NCBI GenBank assembly: GCA_910586535.1
Contig: CAJUHS010000002.1
Location: 62,001-126,000, forward strand
DNA length: 64,000 nt
Source: an uncultured Oscillospiraceae bacterium
Lineage (GTDB): Bacteria > Bacillota > Clostridia > Oscillospirales > Ruminococcaceae
Direction of reading: 5' to 3'
Under the pieces are notes generated by a model. That model was not told where the DNA came from. It was given only the letters and a program-made list of their open reading frames with translations, and did no database searches. Positions 43,100 through 53,500 of the stretch are shown piece by piece; within the stretch, counting starts at the first letter, position 1, and each line of letters begins with the position of its first letter. The translations under genes were made by a program, and so were the position numbers.

Positions 43100-43295
43100 A
43101 AAAATACCTCATTCATCAATTTCAATCCTGTTTATCATATTTATTGTTTCTCCTCTAAATAATTTTCATACAGACATTGTGCATCTTCAATATTAAATTT
43201 TTTATTTTCAAACATATACTCCAGAGTTTAATCTCAAAAAATTTAATTTTTAAACTTATTTTTCAAATAATTCACCTACATCAGAATTTGAATAT
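43100..43295 (-). other. Gene debris between the GrpB-family and short GNAT genes
   Basis: This 196-base AT-rich interval holds two short minus-strand coding fragments without starts of their own: one ending SDVGELFEK, and one reading FENKKFNIEDAQCLYENYLE to a stop. Neither can be assigned. They look like leftovers of deleted genes. Confidence 0.4.
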
Positions 43296-43811
43296 TTAAG
43301 ATAAACCGCACAACGAATACAATTCCTCAACACACGGCGTTTTATATTCAATATATTTGTCCATATTGTCAGGAAAAAGCTTTGCAGCATTTTCCTTGAC
43401 CTTACCGTATTTTTTTACCGCTTCAGGATTATTTTTAAGGAAATCTCTGAATGTGATATGACGCAACAACTCCTTAGAATTTTGAGGACATACGTACAAA
43501 TGATGTTTCCGTAAGTGCGGCTTATCAGAGTATTTGAAAACTTCTCTTTCTTTTATTTCAAGGTCGCCTACATGAAAATATCCAATAGTACTCAACTTGC
43601 TTACTATACTGTCAAAGACCGAATAATCACTGATGACAACATCAATATCAATAATCGGCTTTGCAGAAAGTCCCTCAACAGAAGTACTGCCTACATGTTC
43701 AATACATACGATTAAGTCGCCTATTGCATTTACAAGCTCTTGTTTTATTTTCTCAAAATCATTTTTCCATTTAGGGTCATATGGTAAAACAATTACATTT
43801 TTAGTTCCCAT
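43296..43811 (-). CDS. GrpB (UPF0157) family protein
   Basis: A 171-residue protein of the GrpB family, which has a nucleotidyltransferase-like fold. Hallmarks are VVLPYDPKW-type start VIVLPYDPKWKNDFE, CIEHVGSTSVEGLSAKPIIDIDVVI (GST plus DxD) and a C-terminal FRDFLKNNPEAVKKYGKVK. The family is found as accessory genes and sometimes fused to dephospho-CoA kinase; activity is not settled. ATG at 43811 is preferred over a TTG two codons upstream because of GGGAGA spacing. It lies in the accessory insert between hisH and hisF. Confidence 0.88.
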   Translation of the reverse strand: MGTKNVIVLPYDPKWKNDFEKIKQELVNAIGDLIVCIEHVGSTSVEGLSAKPIIDIDVVISDYSVFDSIVSKLSTIGYFHVGDLEIKEREVFKYSDKPHLRKHHLYVCPQNSKELLRHITFRDFLKNNPEAVKKYGKVKENAAKLFPDNMDKYIEYKTPCVEELYSLCGLS

Positions 43812-43881
43812 TTTCAATCTCCCTATTTCAACAAAATTTTTAAATCTGTTTCAATGCTTTTTTGTTATTTATTTTCCAATC

Positions 43882-44112
43882 CTAAATTTTCCAAAGCATA
43901 AATAAAACGACAAAACAACAAACTGGTATTGCAAAAAATATTTTTTCTCTGTCCTTTGCGGGCAAAAATAAATTTGAATTTTTATTAACGATAAGGATCA
44001 TAAAATAAATACAAATCAAACCAAGAACCTTTTCAAATATATCAAGAACCCGCAACGATTCGGTCATATTCATTATCGGATTTGTCTGCAATTTGAACAA
44101 TAGCATAACCAT
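43882..44112 (-). CDS. Small two-helix membrane protein
   Basis: A 76-residue hypothetical protein with two hydrophobic helices (about 25-43 and 57-75) joined by a short basic loop (NKNSNLFLPAKDREK). The N-terminal 20 residues are polar. The ribosome site is poor, so the true start is uncertain, and the gene could be the tail of a longer protein that lost its 5' part. The gap to the CPBP protease gene is 13 bases. Family not recognised. Confidence 0.5.
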   Translation of the reverse strand: MVMLLFKLQTNPIMNMTESLRVLDIFEKVLGLICIYFMILIVNKNSNLFLPAKDREKIFFAIPVCCFVVLFMLWKI

Positions 44113-44125
44113 ATGTAATAATACT

Positions 44126-44854
44126 TTAATTTAATATTGCAACAACAAATCCAATTACAGAAAACAAATTGCAAAAGCAATGAAAAAAAATACTTATATA
44201 CAAATTCTTTTCCTTATATGACATATATGCAGCAGGCGCAAAAGCTAAAATACGAAACACATTATTGAAAGGAAGCCAAAAATGATACAGCGAAAATAAT
44301 ATCACTATAAATATTGGAGTAAACAAATTTTGTTTTTTATAATGAGATGTTAAATACCCTCTGAAAAACAATTCTTCCGTTATAGGTCCGATCAACACAT
44401 TAAAAATACCGTAGTATATACAAGTTAAAATCAATACCGGCTTTGAAAAAGTTTTTAAGTATTCATAATTTGTCCAGTCAAATCCTATAGGTAAATTATC
44501 CAACAATGACGCTCTTAACGAAGAAAAAATCTGATTTTCCGCAGGCGCAATAAACGCTGAGAGCAAACCTGCAATTCCAAAGCATACAAAAGCAATTAAT
44601 AACGCTTTCCAAAGCGGAAATTTATCCTGTCCTGTAAATGCGCTTTTCAGCGAGTATGCGCCGTATTCCTTCTTGCTTGCGGATAAAATCATTCCCAATT
44701 CTATCGGAACTAAAATGACGGTACCCAATATACAGAATAATAATATGTACGGTATTTTGCAAAAGTGACCCCAAAATAAATATGCCAAAGATAAGGCAGA
44801 CGCCGGTATAAAAATCCTCAATATAAGTCCTTTACAGTCCATTTTATTTATCAT
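44126..44854 (-). CDS. CPBP-family intramembrane metalloprotease
   Basis: A 242-residue membrane protein with about seven hydrophobic segments. The CPBP (CaaX protease and bacteriocin-processing) motif 1 is TEELFFRGYL, with the catalytic glutamates. Motif 2 is the His in LYHFWLPFNNVF and motif 4 is FFHCFCNLF. Members cleave prenylated or membrane-bound substrates or confer bacteriocin self-protection. No peptide precursor is evident nearby. It follows hisH directly (9 bases) and starts the accessory insert. Confidence 0.88.
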   Translation of the reverse strand: MINKMDCKGLILRIFIPASALSLAYLFWGHFCKIPYILLFCILGTVILVPIELGMILSASKKEYGAYSLKSAFTGQDKFPLWKALLIAFVCFGIAGLLSAFIAPAENQIFSSLRASLLDNLPIGFDWTNYEYLKTFSKPVLILTCIYYGIFNVLIGPITEELFFRGYLTSHYKKQNLFTPIFIVILFSLYHFWLPFNNVFRILAFAPAAYMSYKEKNLYISIFFHCFCNLFSVIGFVVAILN

Positions 44855-44863
44855 ATATCACCC

Positions 44864-45472
44864 TCATTTTCCCGTCATTTTCACAAAATTTTTCAGCATT
44901 TTAAGACCTGTTTCACCGCTTTTTTCGGGGTGGAACTGCGCTCCGAAAACGGTTTTGCCGTCCGAAACAACAGCGGGAACTTTTCCTCCGTACTCGCAGT
45001 AAGCATACAAATTTTCGTCATTACAAAATGCCTCGTAGGAATGTACAAAATAAACGTACTCATTATCGGAAAGCCCCTCAAAAAGGGGACATTCATGCTG
45101 CACCTCAAGCTTGTTCCAACCCATATGAGGGATAATAAGTCCCTCGTCGGGAATTTTGTCAACATAACCGCCGATAAGCCCCAGACCTGCACATTCCTCA
45201 AACTCAAAGCTTTTTTCAAAAAGAAGCTGCATACCCAGACATATGCCAAGGAACGGTTTCTTTTTAGCCTCGTCCTTGATAATGTCCACAAGACCGCTTT
45301 CATTCAGCATTTTCATTGCCCATGGAAAAGCCCCAACGCCGGGAAGAATGATACCGTAAGAATTTTTTATTTCCTCTTCGGACTTCGTAAGCTTGTTTTC
45401 ACAGCCAAGAAAATCCAGCGCATTTTTTACGCTGAAAATATTCCCCGCGCCGTAATCAATTACCGCTATCAT
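44864..45472 (-). CDS. hisH: Imidazole glycerol phosphate synthase, glutamine amidotransferase subunit
   Basis: Hydrolyses glutamine and passes ammonia to HisF. The 202-residue class I amidotransferase has the nucleophile Cys in KPFLGICLGMQLLFE and the His-Glu pair in GAQFHPEKSGETG. The oxyanion strand is GVGAFPWAMK. The ATG at 45472 overlaps the hisB stop by one base (TGATG) and has GGGAGTG upstream, so translation is coupled to hisB. The partner hisF is about 3.3 kb away beyond the accessory genes. Confidence 0.97.
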   Translation of the reverse strand: MIAVIDYGAGNIFSVKNALDFLGCENKLTKSEEEIKNSYGIILPGVGAFPWAMKMLNESGLVDIIKDEAKKKPFLGICLGMQLLFEKSFEFEECAGLGLIGGYVDKIPDEGLIIPHMGWNKLEVQHECPLFEGLSDNEYVYFVHSYEAFCNDENLYAYCEYGGKVPAVVSDGKTVFGAQFHPEKSGETGLKMLKNFVKMTGK

Positions 45473-46047
45473 CAAAGCACTCCCTTTGTTGAAAGAATTT
45501 CGTTACCCGACGCCGTTTTTGCAGTCTTCAGCGCGTGCGCCGCAGCTTTGAAAAGAGCCTCTGCAATATGATGGTCGTTTTTGCCGTACTCGCATTTCAG
45601 ATGCAGAGTAACACCCGCGTTAAACGCAAATGCGCGGAAAAATTCCTCCGCAAGACAAGTGTCAAATTCCCCTACCTTATCGTCGGAAAATTCCGCGTTG
45701 AAAACGAGAAAAGGTCTGCCGCTTATGTCTACGCTTGCAAAGCCCAGAGCCTCGTCCATAGGAATGAACGCCGTTCCGTAGCGCGCAATTCCCTTCATAT
45801 CGCCTATTGCTTCTCTAAATGCCTTGCCTAGAACTATGCCAACATCCTCAACGGTGTGGTGCCCGTCCACATTTAAATCGCCCACCGCTTTTACGGTAAG
45901 ACCCATTCCGCCGTGTACCGCAAATGCCGTAAGCATATGATCGAAAAATCCTATTCCCGTGGAAATATCAGAGTTCACACCGTCAAGGTCAAGTTTTACA
46001 AAAATGTCGGTTTCCTTTGTTTTTCTTGCAATTTCAGCAATTCTCAC
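45472..46047 (-). CDS. hisB: Imidazoleglycerol-phosphate dehydratase
   Basis: Dehydrates imidazoleglycerol phosphate in histidine synthesis. The 191-residue protein has the manganese-binding repeats GIGFFDHMLTAFAVHGG, DGHHTVEDVGI and the second-half HLKCEYGKNDHHIAEALFK. It is the single-function form with no N-terminal histidinol phosphatase, so that activity must be encoded elsewhere. It overlaps hisC by ATGA. Confidence 0.97.
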   Translation of the reverse strand: MRIAEIARKTKETDIFVKLDLDGVNSDISTGIGFFDHMLTAFAVHGGMGLTVKAVGDLNVDGHHTVEDVGIVLGKAFREAIGDMKGIARYGTAFIPMDEALGFASVDISGRPFLVFNAEFSDDKVGEFDTCLAEEFFRAFAFNAGVTLHLKCEYGKNDHHIAEALFKAAAHALKTAKTASGNEILSTKGVL

Positions 46048-47117
46048 ATCTGATCCTCCCTTTCAATGTCTCCGAGAATTTCGTCCAAAGCTTTTACAAC
46101 AGAAGTATTTTCTTCGGGACTTCCCGCCGTAATGCGGATATAGCTTCCCATATATCTAATAGATATGGATTTTTCAAGAAGCCGTTTATATATTTCCTGC
46201 GACAGCGATGTTTTGATAAAAACAAAATTTGTTACCGAATCGTACACCTTTTCAAGCTTTACATACTTTTTTGAAAGCGCAAGAAACTGTTCCTGCAAAA
46301 ACTTTCTGCTCTCAACAATTTCTGTGCAAAGCCTGTCAAGAGTATCCTTTTCATCAAGCACAGCTTTACAGATTATCTGCGAGATAGTATCCGTATTATA
46401 AGGAGATTTAACGCTCCTGAGAGCTGTCGTAATTGTTTCTCCCGCGACTGCAAATCCCATTCTTATTCCCGCAAGACCCATTGCCTTAGAGCAAGTTTTC
46501 AGAATAATAAGATTATCGTAATTGCCTATCTCGTCCAAAACGCTCTGATCCCAGAAATCCATATACGCCTCGTCAACTATCACAAGACAAAACACGTTTT
46601 TCACAAGCTTGATTATGTCCTGCTTAGTAACGCCGAGAGACGTAGGGTTGCATGGATTGGAAAAAATAACTGCCTTAATCTTGTTATTATTGCAGTAGGA
46701 GATCACCTTAGGTATGCTTATCTGCAATGAGGCTTCCTTAGGCAAGGACTCAACATTCAGTTCATACAGGCTGCCGTAAAAAGCGTACATTGAAAAATCG
46801 GGAGACAGCGTTAGGATTTTGTCTCCCTTTTCAAGAAAACAGCTTGTGATAATGCTTATAAGCTCGTCAGAGCCGTTTGCCGCCGTAACAAATTTTTCTG
46901 GTACTCCGTAAAAATCCGCAAACGCCTTTACAGCAGGTGTAGCCAGAGGGTCGGGGTAACGGTTCATATCCACCTTTTTTATTTCCTCGGCAATTTTATC
47001 GCCCAGCGTTTCGTTGATGTTGAAGTAGGACTCGTTCGCGTCCAGCCTTATTTTATAGTGTCCCTCAACCGGGTCATAGGGTTCTATCTTTTTAAGCTTT
47101 GAATTTAATTCGTACAT
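46044..47117 (-). CDS. hisC: Histidinol-phosphate aminotransferase
   Basis: A fold-type I PLP aminotransferase of 357 residues that makes histidinol phosphate. The PLP lysine is in KTCSKAMGLAGIRMGFA; NGSDELI, SNPCNPTS and VDEAYMDF contact PLP and phosphate. The stop overlaps the hisB start. It is separated from hisD by 142 bases with inverted repeats. Length and motifs are normal. Confidence 0.96.
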   Translation of the reverse strand: MYELNSKLKKIEPYDPVEGHYKIRLDANESYFNINETLGDKIAEEIKKVDMNRYPDPLATPAVKAFADFYGVPEKFVTAANGSDELISIITSCFLEKGDKILTLSPDFSMYAFYGSLYELNVESLPKEASLQISIPKVISYCNNNKIKAVIFSNPCNPTSLGVTKQDIIKLVKNVFCLVIVDEAYMDFWDQSVLDEIGNYDNLIILKTCSKAMGLAGIRMGFAVAGETITTALRSVKSPYNTDTISQIICKAVLDEKDTLDRLCTEIVESRKFLQEQFLALSKKYVKLEKVYDSVTNFVFIKTSLSQEIYKRLLEKSISIRYMGSYIRITAGSPEENTSVVKALDEILGDIEREDQM

Positions 47118-47259
47118 TTTTATTTCCTTTCCTAACAGAATTCAAGAAATCAAGAAGCAAGAGGCAAAAATTAATAATAATCTTACATTTCCCAAAAGCC
47201 AAATTCCTTTGATTATTAATTGCTGGCGGGAAAACCCGCTCATGCAATAAGGTAGTCAA
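47118..47259 (-). other. hisD-hisC intergenic gap with nested inverted repeats
   Basis: An unusual 142-base gap in an otherwise tight operon. It holds an A/G-rich direct-repeat-like tract (near 47150-47170, caagaaatcaagaagcaaga), an 8-bp inverted repeat TAATAATC/GATTATTA (47175-47182 and 47211-47218), and a second hairpin (47220-47247; gcggg aaaa cccgc flanked by ttgc/gcaa). No T run follows either. Possibly an RNA-processing site or a small palindromic repeat insertion. Confidence 0.5.
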
Positions 47260-48546
47260 TTATTTGAACCGAACCTTTATTGCATTAGCGTGAGCAGTAA
47301 GCCCCTCTTTTTCCGCGATGCAGACAATATCGTCCCGCGCGTCAAGCAAAGCCTGCTCGGTATAGTAAATAAAGCTGGAACGCTTTGTAAAGCTGTTCAC
47401 CGAAAGGGGCGAGAAGAACCGCGCCGTACCGCTTGTGGGCAGGACGTGGTTGGGACCCGCAAAATAGTCCCCCAAAGGCTCGGGAGCGTACTTGCCCAAA
47501 AATACCGAACCCGCGTTGTCTATCATACCGATATACTGCATGGGATTTTCCACCTGCAATTCAAGATGTTCGGGAGCAAGCTCATTGGCAAGCTCTATAG
47601 CGCATTCAAGACAGTCCGCAACAATTACCGCACCGTAATCCGACAGGGACTTTTCAATTATCTCACATCTTGAAAGCTCCTTGACCTGCCTGTCAAGCTC
47701 GGCAATAGTCTCATCGGCGATTTTCTCGCTTGTGGTAATGAGAATTGCCGAAGCAAGCTTGTCATGCTCTGCCTGGGACATAAGGTCTGCCGCAAGATAT
47801 TTCGGTTCTGCCGTCTCGTCCGCAACTACCAAAATTTCGCTTGGCCCCGCTATCATGTCAATGTCTACCTTGCCGTACAGAAGTTTCTTAGCTGTTGCTA
47901 CAAAAATATTTCCGGGACCCACAATCTTGTCCACCTTTGGAATGGTCTCCGTACCGTAGGCAAGAGCCGCCACAGCCTGCGCGCCTCCTGCAAGAAATAC
48001 TCTGTCAACGCCGCATACCGAAGCTGCAACAAGTATATCCTTGTTGGGCGTACCGTCTTTCAGCGGAGGTGTCACCATTATTATTTCCTTTACTCCAGCT
48101 ATTTTTGCAGGAATCGCATTCATCAGTACCGACGATGGATAAGCTGCCGTTCCTCCGGGGACATAAAGTCCAACCCTCTCCAGACCTCTTACTCTCTGAC
48201 CGAGAATAACACCGTTGTCGTGAGGATCGATAAAGCCCTGCTCCTTTTGCCTGTGGTGGAATGCCGCAATATTTTCCATTGCGTCAAGCAGCGCATTTAC
48301 AAAATCCTCGTCCGCTTCCTCAAGAGCATCGTGAATAACGTCCAGCGGCACCTCATAATATTCTGGCAACTTTCCGTCAAATTTTTCGGTATACTCCTTA
48401 ACAGCCTTGTCGCCGTTCTCTTTTACATTTTCGATTATTTCAGAAACTATCTCCGTCACCTTTTTGTCTGTTTCGCCGTTGCGCTTTTCAATTTCTTTGA
48501 GGAACTCTATCTCACTTTTACCGTCGGCAATGATCTTCCTTATCAT
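47260..48546 (-). CDS. hisD: Histidinol dehydrogenase
   Basis: Catalyses the last two oxidations, from histidinol to histidine, with NAD+. The 428-residue zinc enzyme shows [12 protein letters not shown], the signature [18 protein letters not shown], and the C-terminal [18 protein letters not shown] with the catalytic/metal His residues. It follows hisG by 16 bases. Intact and of typical length. Confidence 0.97.
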   Translation of the reverse strand: MIRKIIADGKSEIEFLKEIEKRNGETDKKVTEIVSEIIENVKENGDKAVKEYTEKFDGKLPEYYEVPLDVIHDALEEADEDFVNALLDAMENIAAFHHRQKEQGFIDPHDNGVILGQRVRGLERVGLYVPGGTAAYPSSVLMNAIPAKIAGVKEIIMVTPPLKDGTPNKDILVAASVCGVDRVFLAGGAQAVAALAYGTETIPKVDKIVGPGNIFVATAKKLLYGKVDIDMIAGPSEILVVADETAEPKYLAADLMSQAEHDKLASAILITTSEKIADETIAELDRQVKELSRCEIIEKSLSDYGAVIVADCLECAIELANELAPEHLELQVENPMQYIGMIDNAGSVFLGKYAPEPLGDYFAGPNHVLPTSGTARFFSPLSVNSFTKRSSFIYYTEQALLDARDDIVCIAEKEGLTAHANAIKVRFK

Positions 48547-48562
48547 ATTTCAGAACGTCCTT

Positions 48563-49198
48563 TCACAAATTTTCTTCAATTAGTTTAATAAGGGACTCTA
48601 TTTCACGCTGTCTCAGCTTCAGACTTACCGTATTTACAATAAGCCTTGCGGAAATCGGAGCAATGGTCTCAAACACCTCAAGACCGTTTTCTTTTAATGT
48701 AGTACCTGTCTCCACAATATCAACAATAGCGTCAGATAAATTTAAAAGCGGTGCAAGCTCTACGCTGCCCTCAATTTTTACAATATCAACGTCCATTCCC
48801 TTTTTCTCAAAAAAAGTGCGGGACACGTTGGGGTACTTTGTAGCAATAGTCTTTACGCCGTAGCCCTGATAAAAATCAACGCCCTTTTTACCTGCAAGAG
48901 CAAATTTGCACCTGCCGAAACCCAAGTCCGCAAGCTCAAAAAACTTGCCGCTCATTTCCATAATAGTGTCCTTGCCCACAACGCCCATATCGCAAACGCC
49001 GTGCTCAACATAAGTAATAACGTCCGCAGCCTTTGCAAGAACCACTTCTATCGTGTCTCCCACAGGAAGTATAAGCTTTCTTCCCTTATCGCGAACAGCA
49101 GAGCAGTCATATCCTATCTTTTCAAGAAGTCCAACTGTATCCTTTTCAAGTCTGCCCTTTGTAAGAGCTATCCTCAACGGTCTTTTCTCATTATCCAT
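48563..49198 (-). CDS. hisG: ATP phosphoribosyltransferase, short-form catalytic subunit
   Basis: First and feedback-controlled step: joins ATP and PRPP. The 211-residue short form lacks the C-terminal histidine-binding domain and needs HisZ, encoded immediately upstream with an 8-base overlap. Motifs are RIALTKGRLEKDTVGLLEK, EHGVCDMGVVGKD, and the PRPP loop SDAIVDIVETGTTLKEN. Confidence 0.97.
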   Translation of the reverse strand: MDNEKRPLRIALTKGRLEKDTVGLLEKIGYDCSAVRDKGRKLILPVGDTIEVVLAKAADVITYVEHGVCDMGVVGKDTIMEMSGKFFELADLGFGRCKFALAGKKGVDFYQGYGVKTIATKYPNVSRTFFEKKGMDVDIVKIEGSVELAPLLNLSDAIVDIVETGTTLKENGLEVFETIAPISARLIVNTVSLKLRQREIESLIKLIEENL

Positions 49199-50408
49199 TT
49201 TGTCCGCCCTCCCCGATTATATTTTCTGTTAAAATTTCTTTACCAACACATACAGCTTTTGCTATTCCCTTTTCGGCAGCGTACTCTTTAGTCCTGCCGT
49301 AAGAATCGAAAACAGAATTTTCCACAATAAGACCATTTCCGCGAAGACCGTTCGCATACTTTATAGCCTCCATTACAAAGCTGTCAGCGCCGTAAACTAT
49401 AACGTCGGGTACCGGTGCGGAGTAGGTATGGGACTGCTTCATTACCTTTGCCGCGGCGTCCACATTTACCGCAAAGCCGGTCGCCGGAACATCATATCCA
49501 AATTCAGCCAGAAGCTTATTGTAACGTCCTCCCGAAAGTACTGCGTCTCCGTACCCCTGCAAATAGCCTTTCATAACAACTCCTGTATAGTAATCAAGCT
49601 TATTTACGATACCCAGATCAATAGTTATCTTTCCGCCGTAGCCCATCTCTATAAGACTGTTGTACAAGACCCTGAGCTCTGAAATAACTCCTCTTATTTT
49701 TTCATCGTCGTAAAGCTCCGCTGCTTTGTCAAAGACCTCCTCACCGCCGAAAAGCCTTGGAAGCTGTTTCAGAGCGTTTGTAATTTCGTTGTCTCCGATA
49801 CTGTCAAGCAGGTCGTTCAGCGCGGGGTAATTCTTTACTTCAATGAGACTGCGTATTTCTTCCTTTGCGGCAGTGTCTGCGTCAAGCTTATTTACAAGCT
49901 CACGGAAGAATCCGATATCCCCAAGCTCAAAGCGGAAATCCTCGTTTTCAAAGGAAGCCAGCACCTCTATCGCGCTCGAAATAACTTCAAGGTCGGCTCT
50001 TTTTGAATCCGAACCGATAAGCTCTATTCCCATCTGATGTATCTCATCGCTTCTGCCTCGCATTACAGGTTTGTTGCGGTACACATTCTGACGGTAATAA
50101 AGCCTTAGCGGAAGTCTTGCGTCCCTGAGCCTTGTAGCTGCAACACGCGCAATAGGCATTGTCGAGTCGGGACGAACCACCAGCAGCCGTCCCTTATTGT
50201 CAGAAAGCTTGTACATACTTTCCTGTGGAAAATACCGTGAATTAAGATTAAATACATCAAAAAATTCAAGCCCTGGGGTAACTATCTCACAATAGCCCTT
50301 TGATTTGAAAATTCCCGAAAGCTTTTCTTCCAAACTGCGGCGCATTGCACAGTCCTCAAAAAGCAGATCGCTCGTCCCCTCCGGAGTGATAAGATCGTAT
50401 CTGTTCAT
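49191..50408 (-). CDS. hisZ: ATP phosphoribosyltransferase regulatory subunit
   Basis: A histidyl-tRNA-synthetase-like protein of 405 residues that joins short HisG to give an active, histidine-inhibited octamer. Class II motifs are recognisable (TPEGTSDLLFEDC, LVVRPDSTMPIARVAATR, LSGGRYNKLLAEFG), but catalytic residues and the anticodon-binding domain are not those of HisS. It is the first his gene, with its own promoter and an AAAGGAG ribosome site. Confidence 0.94.
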   Translation of the reverse strand: MNRYDLITPEGTSDLLFEDCAMRRSLEEKLSGIFKSKGYCEIVTPGLEFFDVFNLNSRYFPQESMYKLSDNKGRLLVVRPDSTMPIARVAATRLRDARLPLRLYYRQNVYRNKPVMRGRSDEIHQMGIELIGSDSKRADLEVISSAIEVLASFENEDFRFELGDIGFFRELVNKLDADTAAKEEIRSLIEVKNYPALNDLLDSIGDNEITNALKQLPRLFGGEEVFDKAAELYDDEKIRGVISELRVLYNSLIEMGYGGKITIDLGIVNKLDYYTGVVMKGYLQGYGDAVLSGGRYNKLLAEFGYDVPATGFAVNVDAAAKVMKQSHTYSAPVPDVIVYGADSFVMEAIKYANGLRGNGLIVENSVFDSYGRTKEYAAEKGIAKAVCVGKEILTENIIGEGGQNG

Positions 50409-50457
50409 TCGTTATCTCCTTTATCTTTGTAAAGTGGTAATTTAGTGCTTTGATATC

Positions 50458-50486
50458 ATAATATCATATTATCTTGCAGCTGTCAA
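50458..50486 (-). promoter_or_regulatory. Sigma-A promoter of the his operon
   Basis: Minus-strand TTGACA (50481-50486) and TATTAT (50458-50463) with a 17-base spacer, about 50 bases before the hisZ ATG. No His T-box or attenuator peptide is seen in the short leader. A 10-bp stem (TTCTGAAAAT/ATTTTCAGAA) at the polC stop lies just upstream. Confidence 0.8.
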
Positions 50487-50511
50487 TAGATTCTGAAAAT
50501 ATTTACAATTT

Positions 50512-53500
50512 TCAGAACAGCGATATCTGATTTGACTTAGGCAAAGCTTCAAGCGCGCCGATACCTTCAAGAGTTTCGATAACAGACTTTGTCGCGCCGC
50601 TTCGTTCCTGAAGCTCATCTATCGAAAGCAAATCTCCCTCTTGAACAGCTTCGTAAATTGCCTTTGCAGCGTTTGCACCGACGCCCTTTGCCGAACAGAA
50701 CGGCAGCCGCAGCTTTCCGTCCTCTATCTTGTATTTTTCCGCGTCCGACTTGTATATATCAATAGGCAGGAACTCAAACCCGCGTGCCATCATTTCGTTC
50801 ACTATCATAAGCATATCATATGTGGACGATTCCTTGGCCGTACGTTCGTTACCCTTATTGCGAAGCTCCGATATCTTAAATTTCACTGCTTCCCTGCCCT
50901 GTACAGCAGTCTCCGCGTCAAAATCCTCTCCGCGAACCGTAAATATCGTCGCATAAAACGCCAGCGGCTCGTAAACCTTGTACCACCCCAGCTTCATCGC
51001 CGCTGTAACATACGCCGCCGCATGAGCCTTCGGGAACATATATTTGATCTTCAAGCAGCTGTCTATGTACCACTGAGGAACGTTATGAGCAAGCATATCC
51101 TGCTTCATTTCCTCGGTAAGAAGCTTGGGTGCGTTTCCTTTACGGGTTATCTCCATAATTTTAAAGGACAGCTTGGGATCAAGTCCGTGGTAAATGAGGT
51201 ATGTCATAATGCTGTCACGTGTTCCGATAACATCGGAAATTGTGCAGATATTTTCCTTGATAAGCTCCTGTGCATTACCCAACCAAACATCGGTACCATG
51301 TGATAGTCCCGATATCTGCAAAAGGTCGGAAAAATTCTTCGGCTTAGCTTCAATAAGCATTCCGCGCACAAAGGGCGTACCCATTTCGGGAATAGCTAAC
51401 GTTCCCGTTTCGCAGTCTATGTCCTCGGGTCTCACGCCCAATGCCTCCGTAGACGTACACAAACTAATTACCTTTTCGTCACCCGGAAAAATATCCAAGG
51501 TTTTTCTTCCAGTCATATCCTCAAGATGCTTGTAAAGCGTGGGAACGTCGTGTCCCAGTTCGTCAAGCTTCAGAATGGTATCATGAAGCGAATGGAAGTC
51601 AAAGTGAGTGGTAGTAAAAATAGAATTAGGATCTTCGGCGGGGTGCTGAACGGGAGTAAAGTCATAAACCTCAAACTTTGAGGGAACGACTACCATTCCT
51701 CCCGGGTGCTGCCCGGTAGTACGCTTAACGCCAGTGCAGCCGATAGTAAGACGGTTTATCTCCGCCTTGGAAGCAATTTCTCCCCGCTCGTCAAGGTAGT
51801 GCTTAACATAGCCGTAAGCTGTCTTATCCGCAACCGTACCAATAGTTCCCGCCTTGAAAACGTTGTCCTTGCCGAACAGCTCCTCGGTGTATTTGTGAGC
51901 AAAGGTCTGATATTCACCCGAAAAGTTAAGGTCAATATCGGGAGCCTTGTCTCCGTCAAATCCCAGAAACGTTTCAAATGGAATATCGTGTCCGTCGCGG
52001 TTATAGGGTGTACCGCATTTCTCACAGTTTTTAGGCGGAAGATCATATCCCGAACCAACCGAACCGTCCGTAATAAAAATGCTGTGCTTACAGTTGGGAC
52101 AGACATAATGGGGAGGAAGCGGATTTACCTCGGAAATGCCAGCCATCGAAGCCACAAAGGACGAACCTACCGAACCACGGGAACCTACCTGGTAGCCGTG
52201 CTCATTGGAGTTTGCAACAAGCTTTTGTGCGATCATATAGAGAACAGCAAAGCCGTGCTTGATTATAGAAGTAAGCTCACGGTCAAGACGTTTCGCAACA
52301 AGTTCCGGAACAGGATCTCCGTAGATAGACTTGCACCGTTCCCATGAAATACGTTCCAAATCTTCCTCCGCGCCTGGAATTTCGGGAGTGAACGTTCCGG
52401 GAGGAATAGGCACAACATCTGGATTAACCATGTCCGCAATCTTGTTTGTATTGGTAACGACCACCTCGTAAGCCTTTTCTTTTCCGAGATAGGAAAATTC
52501 CTCAAGCATTTCGTCCGTAGTGCGGAAGTATAAAGAAGCCTGATCTCCAGCATCCTTGAACTTCTGATATGTCAGTATTTTTCGGAAAATACCGTCAGCC
52601 TTGTCCATAAAATGAACGTCGCAGGTCGCTACTACAGGAATATTAAGTTCCTCACCAAGCTTTACAATCTTCCTGTTAAGCTCCCGCAGATCCTCTTCGG
52701 AAGTGATGTTGGGGTACTCGCTGTCTCGTATAAGAAACGAATTGTTTTCAATAGGCTGTATTTCCAAATAATCGTAGAATCGAGCTGTCTCCTTGACGCT
52801 TTCCCACGGGTGACCGTCTTTTACTGCTGAAAACACTTCTCCAGCCTCGCAGGCGCTGCCCACAATAAGACCGTCGCGGTGAGCCATAAGTTCAGATATC
52901 GGTATACGGGGATTACGCTTAAAGTATTTGATGTTTCCATAAGAGATAAGCTTGTAGAGATTTTTCAGGCCTATCGCGTTTTTTACAAGAATGATCTGAT
53001 GATACGACCTGAGCGACCGCGGGTCAACATTTAGTACGCACTTGTTTATTTCGCTGATATTGGATATTTTATGCTCCTCAATAAGTCTGCCGATAAGAAT
53101 AATGTAAATTCTCGCCAGAATTTTTGCATCGTCGTCCGCACGGTGGTGGTTGAAATCTCCCAGACCAAGCTCTTTGGCGACAAAGTCAAGCTTGTGTTTT
53201 TTAAGGTGAGGGAGCATACTCCTGCTCATCTTAACAGTATCAATAGTGGAAAAGCTGAAATCTATGCCGTATCTCTCGCAGCCCGCATTTATAAAGGAAC
53301 AGTCAAAGCTTGCGTTATGTGCAATAAGCACGGGAGCTTGTCCGCAGAATTCTATAAATTTTTTGATGGCTTCCTCCTGAGACGGCGCGCCTTTAACCAT
53401 GTCATCGGTAATGCTTGTCAGCTCGGTTATACGGACAGGTATCTTCCTGCCCGGGTCAACAAAGGTCTGAAAGGTATCCTCAATTTCAAGACCCTTTACT

